DNA of 64,000 nt from Pseudomonas sp. Au-Pse12 (lineage in GTDB: Bacteria; Pseudomonadota; Gammaproteobacteria; Pseudomonadales; Pseudomonadaceae): the NCBI RefSeq assembly GCF_021341665.1, contig NZ_JAJTTH010000007.1:124001-188000 (forward strand). Reading direction: 5' to 3'. The notes beneath the pieces were generated by a model. It made no database searches and had not been told where the DNA came from. It saw nothing but the letters and a program-made list of their open reading frames with translations. The position numbers and the translations under genes were made by a program. This document shows positions 26,867 to 33,485 of the stretch, piece by piece; position 1 is the stretch's first letter, and each line of letters starts with the position of its first letter.

Positions 26867-27377
26867 TGGCCTTTGCCATCCGTTCCGAAAGGGTGAGGCT
26901 GACGTCGACCGCCACCTGGTCGCGGAAGGCATTCACATTGACGTGCTTGCCCAGCAGCTCCAGGTTCCTGACCTTGTCAGGCCATTTCAGCTTTTTCAGG
27001 ATGCCGACCATTGACCTGTCTTTGCCCTGCCCTTCGAACATCTCGGCAAGATCGAAGCCCGCCAGGTACTGGCGCCAGACCTTGGGCCACTTCGAAAGCG
27101 GCTTGACCGACATGTCGTCGTCGAGAATGTCCAGAACGTCCATCTGGTCGATCTCGGTAAGCCGGTGCAGCACATAGTCTGCGTCTACCTGCGTGCGCTT
27201 GTTCCGAGCCTCCATTGCCGCCTTGATGGCTGCCAAGATCTCGGGGTTCTGCATGTTCTGCCAGGCCTGGTCCTTGGCCCCGCGCTTGGCATAGCCGGCC
27301 CTGATAGCCGCCTGGGTAGCATTCAGGTCGAGCAAATACTCGGCGACGAATGCCTGCTGCTTTGCTGTCAGGGCCAT
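26838..27377 (-). CDS. Terminase small subunit
   Basis: A 179-residue Terminase_2-type protein starting MALTAKQQAFVAEYLLDLNA, with TQAAIRAGYA forming the N-terminal DNA-binding helices and an oligomerising helical C-terminus. It recognises the packaging start site. AAGGAG lies upstream of the ATG. Confidence 0.9.
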   Translation of the reverse strand: MALTAKQQAFVAEYLLDLNATQAAIRAGYAKRGAKDQAWQNMQNPEILAAIKAAMEARNKRTQVDADYVLHRLTEIDQMDVLDILDDDMSVKPLSKWPKVWRQYLAGFDLAEMFEGQGKDRSMVGILKKLKWPDKVRNLELLGKHVNVNAFRDQVAVDVSLTLSERMAKASERARKNRS

Positions 27378-27392
27378 AGGTGGTGATTCTCC

Positions 27393-27632
27393 TTAGGTTG
27401 CGTCGGCCGGATCAGCTTTCGGCTCTGGCACAGGTTCTGGCTCGACTGGTTCGGTCGGAGCAACTGGCTCAGGTGCTGGGGTCTGTTCCTGAATCCAGAG
27501 GTAACGGGAGAACGCCGAGGTGACACGCTCGCCGATGAAGAAGCGCACCCCGTCCCCGACAAGCGCCATTCGCTCTGCGGTGATATCGATGACTTCCTCG
27601 AAAGAGCGGACTTTGAAGTTTTTCTGGGTCAT
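27393..27632 (-). CDS. Small protein between spanins and terminase (unknown)
   Basis: A 79-residue protein starting MTQKNFKVRSFEEVIDITAE and ending in a Pro/Glu-rich low-complexity tail (PAPEPVAPTEPVEPEPVPEP). No membrane span. It lies in the late operon between Rz and the small terminase. Function not recognised. Confidence 0.65.
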   Translation of the reverse strand: MTQKNFKVRSFEEVIDITAERMALVGDGVRFFIGERVTSAFSRYLWIQEQTPAPEPVAPTEPVEPEPVPEPKADPADAT

Positions 27633-27634
27633 AT

Positions 27635-28087
27635 TCAGTTTCCTTTTAGACAGAAGCGGCTGACGTAGTCCTGCAGGCCGGCCAGAGCCCTTACTGCGTC
27701 GTCGCCGTCGTTGGCGATTCGGACAATTCGTTCAGCAGCCGCTGGGTTAAGTTCGGCTCGCGCTTCTGCAGCATCCAAGCCGGTGGCGCCGGCGGCGGTT
27801 CGCACAGAGGGGCAACGGGCTGGGACTGACAGCCGGCGCTCGCCAGCAGCGACAGCAGCAAGAAGGCCTGCATTGGTCTGGTTCGCACGTTCGCGCTCCT
27901 GGGTGTGTTCGGTGTCGAGCTGGGCCAGCAGGCGCTGGGTGTTGCGGCGGGAAGCGGCGGCGGCTTCAAGTTGCGTGTTGCGCGCTGTTGCAGCATCGAG
28001 TGCAACGGCCTGGGCCTGGATGCGCTGCCATCCGCCGTAGATCAGGAACAGGCAGGCCACCAGGGCGGCGATCAGATACCGGATCAT
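27635..28087 (-). CDS. Rz-like inner-membrane spanin
   Basis: A 150-residue protein with an N-terminal membrane helix (YLIAALVACLFLIYGGW), a periplasmic coiled coil (RRNTQRLLAQLDTEHTQERE) and the family's C-terminal AELNPAAAERIVRIANDGDD. i-spanins pair with an outer-membrane Rz1 to fuse the membranes in the last lysis step. The ATG at 28087 with GGTGG upstream is preferred over a GTG three codons earlier. A complete Rz1 frame is embedded in it. Confidence 0.88.
   Translation of the reverse strand: MIRYLIAALVACLFLIYGGWQRIQAQAVALDAATARNTQLEAAAASRRNTQRLLAQLDTEHTQERERANQTNAGLLAAVAAGERRLSVPARCPSVRTAAGATGLDAAEARAELNPAAAERIVRIANDGDDAVRALAGLQDYVSRFCLKGN
27691..27888 (-). CDS. Embedded Rz1-like outer-membrane spanin lipoprotein
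   Basis: A 65-residue frame lying wholly inside Rz in another reading frame. It starts at GTG 27888 with AGGAG exactly seven bases upstream (27896-27900). The product begins VRTRPMQAFLLLSLLASAGC: a positive n-region, hydrophobic core and lipobox-like end with Cys20 as the lipidation site. It is followed by the proline-rich PVAPLCEPPPAPPAW expected of o-spanins. The -3 residue is Ser rather than Leu, a slight deviation. Embedded rz1 is well known in lambda-type phages. Confidence 0.82.
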   Translation of the reverse strand: MRTRPMQAFLLLSLLASAGCQSQPVAPLCEPPPAPPAWMLQKREPNLTQRLLNELSESPTTATTQ

Positions 28088-28099
28088 GGTGGCCACCGA

Positions 28100-28609
28100 T
28101 CAGGCGATCACTTGCCAGTCATCGGCAAGCATGTCGGTCTGCGAGGCAAGCCAGCCGGGGAGCATGGCCCGACGGCCGTCGGCGTTGGTGGTCCACATGT
28201 CGATATGCGGCAAGATCTCGCATTCAGCCAAGCCCAGAGCCTCGCGGTACGGCGTACCCTCGCGCAGCTGGGCGCTTGGTGTGCCTGGGACCAACACCAG
28301 CCACATGCCTTTACCGTTCCAGCCAGCACGCGCAACGCGCTTGCCAAGCTTCAATGCTTCGATGGCGAGGCCGAAGCTGAGGCCATTGGTAGGCCGATAG
28401 GCCGCGTCAAACTGTGCCTTAGGCGACCAGCTGATGTAGCCACCATGGGCTGGGTGGTTGGGCGCGCCGCCGTCCGTGTACTCGACCAGGTAGCCATCGT
28501 CCGCGCCATTCTCGTCCGCTGGCAGCGTCCAGCCGCGGTACTCGTTGTAGGCCAGGCGCGTCATGGCCAGCGCCAAGACGATCTTGGTGCCAATGAATTG
28601 TTTGCTCAT
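28100..28609 (-). CDS. DUF2829 (Tad2-like) protein: candidate anti-Thoeris factor
   Basis: A 169-residue protein in two parts. Residues ~1-75 contain MTRLAYNEYRGWTLPADENG and GYLVEYTDGG. Residues ~77-168 are a DUF2829 domain with SFGLAIEALKLGKRVARAGW and the signature GWLASQTDMLADDW. DUF2829 is the Tad2 fold; characterised Tad2 proteins bind and sequester the Thoeris cyclic ADP-ribose signal. The start at 28609 has GGAG eight bases upstream; longer open frame is spurious. It lies between endolysin and spanin genes, so it is transcribed late. Anti-defence activity here is inference from the domain. Confidence 0.8.
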   Translation of the reverse strand: MSKQFIGTKIVLALAMTRLAYNEYRGWTLPADENGADDGYLVEYTDGGAPNHPAHGGYISWSPKAQFDAAYRPTNGLSFGLAIEALKLGKRVARAGWNGKGMWLVLVPGTPSAQLREGTPYREALGLAECEILPHIDMWTTNADGRRAMLPGWLASQTDMLADDWQVIA

Positions 28610-28635
28610 GGGTAGTGCTCCGGGGTTGTGATTGG

Positions 28636-28845
28636 TTACTGAGCGGCCTTGCACTTGCCCCACCAGCCGATAGCGATGGCGCGGCACGGTCTGTTGTGGG
28701 CGAACGGCGGGCGAACAACGAAGCACCGACCACGTCGACCGCCAAGATCGCCACGTTCGTTGGTGACTCCGCGATCAACCAGCGGGGCGCCAGCAGCTTG
28801 GCCGCATTTGGCGATGAACAAACGGCCTACGGAGATAGTGTTCAT
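28636..28845 (-). CDS. Small cysteine-containing late protein (unknown)
   Basis: A 69-residue protein starting MNTISVGRLFIAKCGQAAGA, preceded by GAGGG at good spacing. It is basic with several Cys and Arg residues (RGRCFVVRPPFAHNRPCRAI). It fits exactly between endolysin and the DUF2829 gene on the same strand. No family recognised. Confidence 0.55.
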   Translation of the reverse strand: MNTISVGRLFIAKCGQAAGAPLVDRGVTNERGDLGGRRGRCFVVRPPFAHNRPCRAIAIGWWGKCKAAQ

Positions 28846-28860
28846 TGTGTTGCCCTCGGG

Positions 28861-29388
28861 TTATTGGACGGATAGGCACTTGGCGTGGCGCTCAAGCTGC
28901 CGCTGCCAGACACCCCAACAGCGGTTGTTGGGCTTGCCGTTGATCTTGGTGCTGCAGTCGTAGCCGGCGGCGAACCGGTACAGCAGTAGCGCCTCGCATG
29001 CGCCGACGTAGTTGCCTTCCAGCAGGTACCGCCGCGGGGAACCCTTGCGCCAGGTGCCGATCCCGTACTGGCCGACGAAGTCGAGATACACGTCGAACTC
29101 TTCCTGGTAGAGCTTCACGCCCGGCAGGCTGGCGGCGAACTCCTTTTCCGCCTGGCTGTTCAGGTTCCGGGCCAGGATCTCGGCCCGGGGCCGGGTGATT
29201 GTGTCGGTCATCTTGACCGCGGTGCCGTCCTCCCAGCGCGTGGAGCCGTAGCCCAGGGTGGGCACGTCGCCTTTCGTAGGGATCACGGCGTGGTCGGTGA
29301 ACCCCTCGCTGACCTTCCAGGCTCCGAAGCCAGCAGCGCTCAGGCTCAGCAGGCCCACGGCGATGCGCTGGCGCAGTTGCGGGCTCAT
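28861..29388 (-). CDS. SAR-type endolysin (GH24 lysozyme)
   Basis: A 175-residue muramidase. Charged residues, then a weakly hydrophobic Gly/Ala/Ser-rich helix (IAVGLLSLSAAGFGAW), form a signal-anchor-release segment. Catalytic candidates follow: Glu28 in SEGFTD, Asp41 in TKGDVP and Thr50 in LGYGST. The spacing matches the Pseudomonas-phage GH24 subgroup. Such enzymes are exported by Sec, held in the membrane and activated when the pinholin depolarises it. The start overlaps the holin stop (ATGA). Confidence 0.88.
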   Translation of the reverse strand: MSPQLRQRIAVGLLSLSAAGFGAWKVSEGFTDHAVIPTKGDVPTLGYGSTRWEDGTAVKMTDTITRPRAEILARNLNSQAEKEFAASLPGVKLYQEEFDVYLDFVGQYGIGTWRKGSPRRYLLEGNYVGACEALLLYRFAAGYDCSTKINGKPNNRCWGVWQRQLERHAKCLSVQ

Positions 29389-29696
29389 ACGTCACACCGA
29401 GAGCGGTACATTTCGATGCGGGCGGCACTTTCGGCTGACTCCCGAAGCTCTCGTGCCTCGCGCTCTGCGGATTCCCGCCGGTCCTTGCGCACCTGGAAGT
29501 AGAGATTGATCAGCAGGCCGAGCACGGCAACCGCCACGCCAGAAATCCCGATCCAGTTGACCTGTGATATCCAACCGATGAAACCGGCAGCGCCGCCGGC
29601 GATCATGCCCTTGTTCGCGACGGATGCACCCACCACCTCAAAAAGTCCCTCTGGTGCAGGGTTGGGCATTTGTGAACTCCTGGCTGGGGCTTTCAT
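29385..29696 (-). CDS. Pinholin-like class II holin with dual start
   Basis: A 103-residue protein resembling P21 S21. A weak first helix (GMIAGGAAGFIGWI) and a strong second helix (WIGISGVAVAVLGLLINLYF) are followed by the charged tail QVRKDRRESAERE. Two starts carry their own ribosome sites: ATG 29696 (MKAPARSSQ, with GGAGG) and ATG 29669 (MPNPAPEG, with AGGAG). The longer form adds Lys and Arg at the N-terminus, the pattern of antiholin/holin pairs. It directly precedes the SAR endolysin, with which pinholins cooperate. Confidence 0.85.
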   Translation of the reverse strand: MKAPARSSQMPNPAPEGLFEVVGASVANKGMIAGGAAGFIGWISQVNWIGISGVAVAVLGLLINLYFQVRKDRRESAEREARELRESAESAARIEMYRSRCDV

Positions 29697-29712
29697 GGGG
29701 CCTCCAGAAACG

Positions 29713-29738
29713 AAAAAGCCCTGCACGATGGCAGGGCT
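29713..29738 (-). terminator. Intrinsic terminator just upstream of the lysis cassette (proximal)
   Basis: AGCCCTGC/GCAGGGCT (29717-29724 with 29731-29738) is followed by TTTTT on the minus strand. It is the second of two tandem terminators ahead of the holin gene. The late operon must be entered by antitermination or by a promoter in the 17 bases between it and the holin start, which is too little room. Confidence 0.82.
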
Positions 29739-29759
29739 CAGGATTGAAATTTGGGCAAC

Positions 29760-29783
29760 AAAAAACCCGCTCTAGGCGGGTTT
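29760..29783 (-). terminator. Intrinsic terminator upstream of the lysis cassette (distal)
   Basis: AAACCCGC/GCGGGTTT (29763-29770 with 29776-29783) is followed by a T-run on the minus strand. It closes the 30218-29844 gene and, with the next terminator, blocks transcription into the late genes. Confidence 0.82.
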
Positions 29784-29843
29784 CTGGGTTTCGGGTGCGA
29801 CTTCACACCGTGGAGAAATCATGCCAAAACCCGCACATCGGTG

Positions 29844-30218
29844 TCAACTCACTTCGCATGCACCCAGCGAGAATCCAGTAACCTCGGACAACTTCCCGCG
29901 CCACAAGATGCCAATTTTTCCGTTCGGCACCAGCTGATTGCCGTAGACATATCGAGCGTTTTTCAGATGGATGAACTCATCATGCCCAGCGTCGTCCGCC
30001 TTCCGGAACTCGCTCCATGCGGCAAAGCCTGAACGCACGTCCTCACTGGGACCGCCAGGCCAAGCATTGGCAATTGAGTTGGAGAAATCTTCGAAGTACT
30101 CCTTCGTCGAGATCAGATGGCCAGATATCACACCACCTTGAGTGATAAGGGTTATACCGAACGACAAACTATGATCATGAACAGTTTTTACCAATGTCGC
30201 CAAGAATGGATCTTTCAC
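29844..30218 (-). CDS. Unknown 124-residue protein (moron-like)
   Basis: Starts MKDPFLATLVKTVHDHSLSF and continues GITLITQGGVISGHLISTKE. The pattern of strands followed by a ligand-like loop faintly recalls GvpU-type accessory proteins, but this is weak. Base composition is lower in GC than the neighbours, and the gene lies alone between the early region and the tandem terminators. It may be a lysogeny-expressed cargo gene. Confidence 0.6.
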   Translation of the reverse strand: MKDPFLATLVKTVHDHSLSFGITLITQGGVISGHLISTKEYFEDFSNSIANAWPGGPSEDVRSGFAAWSEFRKADDAGHDEFIHLKNARYVYGNQLVPNGKIGILWRGKLSEVTGFSLGACEVS

Positions 30219-30272
30219 GTTTCTCTCCTAGAAATTGAATTACCGCTTGGCTAAGGGCTGGTAACCAAACAA

Positions 30273-30902
30273 TCAAGCGGCCTCCCTCTCCTCGATCAGA
30301 ACGCGCCCGACTGGAGCAAGCACAAGCCGATCGATCTCGCCGAGCGTATCGAACATCAGTTGCACCAGCCAGCCCCAGTTGCGGGTCCAGTTGCGGCTGT
30401 CCAGCTCGACACCGTGGTGGTCGGCCAGCCAGCCGCGGAACACCCACGGGTTTGCCATCGGGTCGGGGTTGGCGCCCATGCCCCCCTGGACCATGTGGCG
30501 GTAGCGCACCAGGACGCCCCGGGCGACGTAGTATTCCCGGCTGTAGTCCAAACACCGCCGCTTCTCGCCCCGCTCACGTAGCGCCAGATCAACACCGCCG
30601 GCCAGCAGTCCGTGGGCGGCCTCTTCCCACGCATTCGACTGTTCGGTGGTTATCACCGGGGCGTACAGGTGGTGCCCGAATGCCTGGTACTCCAGCGGCA
30701 GGCTGGCGATAGCGTTCTGCACCCGGCCGGCAATGGCCATGTGGGCGCACCTGCCCAGGTTCTCCCAACGCTCAGGCCGTGTTTCGTTCGCCACGTAGCC
30801 GCGCTTCCCCAGCTTCGCCCCCTCCAGGCCGTGGTGCATGACGCTGTCCCATGGCGTGTAGTAGCAATCGTGCCAGGCCATCCGTGCGCTGGTCAGTCTC
30901 AT
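30273..30902 (-). CDS. Pre-late gene, candidate late regulator (unknown family)
   Basis: A 209-residue protein starting MRLTSARMAWHDCYYTPWDS with AGGGG upstream (a GTG two codons earlier is possible). It is rich in Trp, Tyr and His and has no membrane span. It contains segments such as LPLEYQAFGHHLYAPVITTE. It sits after rusA and before the tandem terminators, exactly where lambdoid phages carry the Q antiterminator. No sequence motif of known Q families was recognised, so the role is inferred from position only. Confidence 0.6.
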   Translation of the reverse strand: MRLTSARMAWHDCYYTPWDSVMHHGLEGAKLGKRGYVANETRPERWENLGRCAHMAIAGRVQNAIASLPLEYQAFGHHLYAPVITTEQSNAWEEAAHGLLAGGVDLALRERGEKRRCLDYSREYYVARGVLVRYRHMVQGGMGANPDPMANPWVFRGWLADHHGVELDSRNWTRNWGWLVQLMFDTLGEIDRLVLAPVGRVLIEEREAA

Positions 30903-30933
30903 GGCCACCCCTTACCGCGTAGTTTTGCGTAGT

Positions 30934-31377
30934 TCACGATGGCAGGCCCTCCAGCGGCACCACACGGACCGAGACGCCAGGCTTTTCGGCAAAGCGCTTG
31001 CTCATGGAGACGTTGACGACCTGCACGTCATCCTTGAAAACGATCCCGTTGATCCCATCGCAGATCGCTTTCAGCACGTTGTCGGCGTCGGGCTTTTTCG
31101 TCGGCATGACCTGGCCCGCCAGTGCTGCAGCGGTTTTCTTCTTCGACCAGGACACGGCAATGCCCACGGCGATTTTCAGTTCCACCAGCACTGGGCCGGT
31201 GATCAGCTCGCGGCCCTGCATGGCCTGCTGCGCAGCTACGGCAATAAGCGATTCGTAGTTGGCGGTCTTCTTCGGCGTGAACATACGGGCATGGCCGCCG
31301 ATGGTGGAAACCCTGGGCCTGCCCTTCCCCACAGCTTCCCCAGGCACGACGAACGAAACGGGTTTGTGATCAGACAT
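30934..31377 (-). CDS. rusA: RusA-family Holliday junction resolvase
   Basis: A 147-residue endonuclease with the family core KKPDADNVLKAICDGINGIV followed by FKDDVQVV. Metal-binding Asp97, Asp99 and Asp116 and Lys residues are in place. RusA resolves four-way junctions during phage recombination and replication. It overlaps the P-like gene stop by 8 bases. Confidence 0.92.
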   Translation of the reverse strand: MSDHKPVSFVVPGEAVGKGRPRVSTIGGHARMFTPKKTANYESLIAVAAQQAMQGRELITGPVLVELKIAVGIAVSWSKKKTAAALAGQVMPTKKPDADNVLKAICDGINGIVFKDDVQVVNVSMSKRFAEKPGVSVRVVPLEGLPS

Positions 31378-32119
31378 GGGTGCCCCTCCTGATACCGAGC
31401 TTGGCCAGCAGCATGGCGCGGCAGGCCTTGGGGTCCTTCGGGATCTCCAGGATTTCGACGATGCGGTCAGCCTCGGCCTGGGATTGCTCCAGCTGGATCT
31501 GTTCGCGTGGACGCATGCTGTCGTGGGTGATGCCCTTGGCGATACGCCCTTCCAGGGGCTGGCCTGTCTGTGCGCGGCGCATGACGATTGCGTAGTTGCG
31601 CTCGAAGCGCTGGAACAGGGCTTTGTCGCCGTGATTCGCGGTACTCAGGTCAAACTTGCTGGTGGCTTCGGCGGCGACGTCAACGGCCTTGTGGGTGTAC
31701 GTACCGCGCAGGGCTTCGTCCCAGGCCTGGGCCGTACTCGGCAAGCCTTTGACCTGTTGGCACATTTCCCGGAAGACGTTCGCAGGCGGCGGCCAATCGA
31801 ACTCTGCCCCCTTCTCTACCAGGGTGTTCAAGCCGTTGGCGAGCTGCGCACCAGTGATCCCCTGCAGGACCTTGGACCAGGTGTGGTCCGGATCTGCGAT
31901 CACACCAAAGCTCGACGTCCAGCGGTGCCCGTAGAACTCAGCCATCTTGATCCAGAGCTTGTCCATCAGCGCTTGCGGCATTCTCTCGGGCTTCGATTGC
32001 GGCGCGGACACGGTCTGGAGCAGAGAGGGGGCCCGGCTTAGCAGGTCGTTGGTGGCCACCTTGGGCACCATGGCCTTGATGGTCTTGGGCATTTCGCGAT
32101 GGGGGTTGCTGGGTAGCAT
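31370..32119 (-). CDS. Lambda P-like replication protein (helicase loader)
   Basis: A 249-residue protein starting MLPSNPHREMPKTIKAMVPK with GGGAG eight bases upstream. It shows the P family segments MDKLWIKMAEFYGHRW and ITGAQLANGLNTLV. P-type proteins recruit host DnaB to the O-bound origin. It overlaps the O-like gene by 182 bases in another frame; the internal ATG at 31981 would remove most of that overlap, so the start is not certain. Confidence 0.85.
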   Translation of the reverse strand: MLPSNPHREMPKTIKAMVPKVATNDLLSRAPSLLQTVSAPQSKPERMPQALMDKLWIKMAEFYGHRWTSSFGVIADPDHTWSKVLQGITGAQLANGLNTLVEKGAEFDWPPPANVFREMCQQVKGLPSTAQAWDEALRGTYTHKAVDVAAEATSKFDLSTANHGDKALFQRFERNYAIVMRRAQTGQPLEGRIAKGITHDSMRPREQIQLEQSQAEADRIVEILEIPKDPKACRAMLLAKLGIRRGTHV

Positions 32120-32840
32120 TGGCGTTTCTCCCGCTTGCTTGGTCGCTGCGCATACCGCGCTTCAGGTGCTGGGCGAGCGCGTGCTCCCACTTGGCCTGGG
32201 TTCGGTGATCGTCTGGGGAAGCGATCCAGAAGGATTTGAATTCGAGGAATTGGTCTTGATCGAAGACCTGGCCCGAAAGGCCGTTGAGGGTCAGCACCGC
32301 GGCGAATGACTTCGCGTCGGGCTCCCAGTGTTCGTGCATGGCGAACTTGCAGCGCGAATCCGGAAAGTCCTCGCGCGGTGGTGGTGGTGTTTCTTTATCT
32401 ACTCTTCTCTTATCTAATCTGTCGTGACTTCCCGTGACCTTGCGTGACTCGTCGTGACCTTCTTCCTTTTCCTGGGCCGATTTCTGGCGCTCGCGCTGCT
32501 CCCTTTTCCGCTGGGCAGCTGATTTGGCACCGCTTTCAGAGCTTCCAGTGTCTTCGCGCTTGGGCTGTCGCTTGCTCCAGCCAGTGACGTAGTCACCATC
32601 CAGAACACGGCCCTGCATGGCTTCGAAAACCGATTCGACCTGTTCGTCTGTCACGTCCAAAGCTGACGCAATGTCCTCTTTCGTGACTGTCACGTGACCA
32701 CGCGTGACATTTCGTGACGCATCAACGAGCAGATGCACATACATGGCCTGAACCAGGGCAATTGGCTGTGCCGATACGCGGGCGATGGTCCGCCATTTGG
32801 GGTCGTTGGGCATGTCGTGCCAGAGCCTGAGCCAATCCAT
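31938..32840 (-). CDS. Lambda O-like replication initiator with DnaT-type domain
   Basis: A 300-residue protein. The N-terminus (MDWLRLWHDMPNDPKWRTIA) begins a winged-helix region typical of phage O proteins. The middle is highly charged and disordered (QRKREQRERQKSAQEKEEGH). A C-terminal DnaT-like segment carries FWIASPDDHRTQAKWEHALA. The start at 32840 follows the CII stop (TGACCATG). Two clusters of 10-bp CGTGAC iterons lie in its coding DNA, so it likely binds its own gene as the origin, as lambda O does. Confidence 0.85.
   Translation of the reverse strand: MDWLRLWHDMPNDPKWRTIARVSAQPIALVQAMYVHLLVDASRNVTRGHVTVTKEDIASALDVTDEQVESVFEAMQGRVLDGDYVTGWSKRQPKREDTGSSESGAKSAAQRKREQRERQKSAQEKEEGHDESRKVTGSHDRLDKRRVDKETPPPPREDFPDSRCKFAMHEHWEPDAKSFAAVLTLNGLSGQVFDQDQFLEFKSFWIASPDDHRTQAKWEHALAQHLKRGMRSDQASGRNANATQQPPSRNAQDHQGHGAQGGHQRPAKPGPLSAPDRVRAAIEARENAASADGQALDQDG
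32390..32458. other. Candidate phage replication origin: AT-rich stretch plus four 10-bp iterons
   Basis: CGTGAC occurs at 32423, 32433, 32443 and 32453, exactly 10 bases apart. Adjacent at about 32390-32420 is an AT- and pyrimidine-rich run (TTATCTACTCTTCTCTTATC). The period is not a multiple of three, so the repeat cannot come from a repeated peptide in the overlapping gene. Four iterons beside an AT-rich element inside the O gene is the lambda ori design. Confidence 0.75.
32682..32718. repeat. Second cluster of CGTGAC iterons in the O-like gene
   Basis: CGTGAC starts at 32682, 32693, 32703 and 32713 (spacing 11, 10, 10). An inverted GTCACG lies at 32650. This cluster overlaps codons for the N-terminal domain (RNVTRGHVTVTKED) and is about 230 bases from the first cluster. 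It may be a second initiator-binding array or a regulatory handcuffing site. Confidence 0.65.
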
Positions 32841-32842
32841 GG

Positions 32843-33157
32843 TCAGTCCCACCCCAACGGGCCCGGCCGCTTCTTCTCGGCCTTGAGCCCAAGCTCTGCC
32901 AGGGTTTCAAGCGAGCGCAGATAGTCCGCGTTCGTGACGATGGCCGACTGCGGGACCATCTGGAGATCGAGAACCGCCAGCGCCTTGCAGAAGCGCTCGA
33001 TGATTCCCTCTTTCTTCCAGTTGGAAATAGCCGACTCGCTCAAGTCGACTGAAGTCGCCAGGTTCTTCTGGCCCACCGACAAAAGTCGGGTCAAGAACAG
33101 GGCTTCGAACTCGCGTGCCCTTGAGGCCTGTTCGGAGCTTAATTTGTCCGCGCTCAT
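32843..33157 (-). CDS. CII-like lysogeny activator
   Basis: A 104-residue protein. After an N-terminal helix (SSEQASRAREFEALFLTRLL) comes a helix-turn-helix (KNLATSVDLSESAISNWKKE) aligned with lambda CII. The start is ATG 33157, three bases after the Cro stop (TGACCATG); the frame is open much further but the extension is antisense to the operator side. CII-type tetramers activate repressor and integrase promoters. It lies between Cro and O as in lambda. Confidence 0.82.
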   Translation of the reverse strand: MSADKLSSEQASRAREFEALFLTRLLSVGQKNLATSVDLSESAISNWKKEGIIERFCKALAVLDLQMVPQSAIVTNADYLRSLETLAELGLKAEKKRPGPLGWD

Positions 33158-33159
33158 GG

Positions 33160-33381
33160 TCAGGCCGCCGCACTGGCCCAAGGAAAACCAGGGCAAAGGC
33201 TTTCGCGTTTGATCTGACCTTGGGTAAGGGTTTCGATCTGAACGGCCCGAGCCGCCGGAATTGGACGCTCCCCCGAGCACCACTGACTAACAGTGGGCGG
33301 CTTTACGTCGAGCAGGCGGGCCATTTCGGCCTGACTACCAATGATTTTGGCCGCTGCAAGAGCTGCCTCTGCTGGTTTCAT
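33160..33381 (-). CDS. Cro-like repressor (YdaS/Cro type)
   Basis: A 73-residue protein (MKPAEAALAAAKIIGSQAEM) with a helix-turn-helix QAEMARLLDVKPPTVSQWCS and the YdaS-type continuation GERPIPAARAVQIETLTQG. GGAGA is upstream. It is divergent from the CI gene over a 97-base region holding three operators, so it is expected to repress CI and open lytic growth. Confidence 0.85.
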   Translation of the reverse strand: MKPAEAALAAAKIIGSQAEMARLLDVKPPTVSQWCSGERPIPAARAVQIETLTQGQIKRESLCPGFPWASAAA

Positions 33382-33413
33382 GGGGGGTTTCTCCGTGAGT
33401 GACGGAGCAAAAA

Positions 33414-33485
33414 TAAGGCATTGGCTAATTTAGTACAAGTCATTGCCTACTCAAACTAGCGAAAGGCTTAATTAGGCAATGCTTA
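33414..33485. promoter_or_regulatory. Right operator region: three repressor-binding repeats
   Basis: Three related 15-mers lie between cro and cI: TAAGGCATTGGCTAA (33414), GTAGGCAATGACTTG read on the minus strand (33450-33436) and TTAGGCAATGCTTAC (33472-33486, reaching the cI start). Together with the pair near 35150 they give a consensus TTAGGCAWTGRCTTA, a near palindrome. Three sites between divergent cI and cro is the OR design. Site assignment is by eye. Confidence 0.75.
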
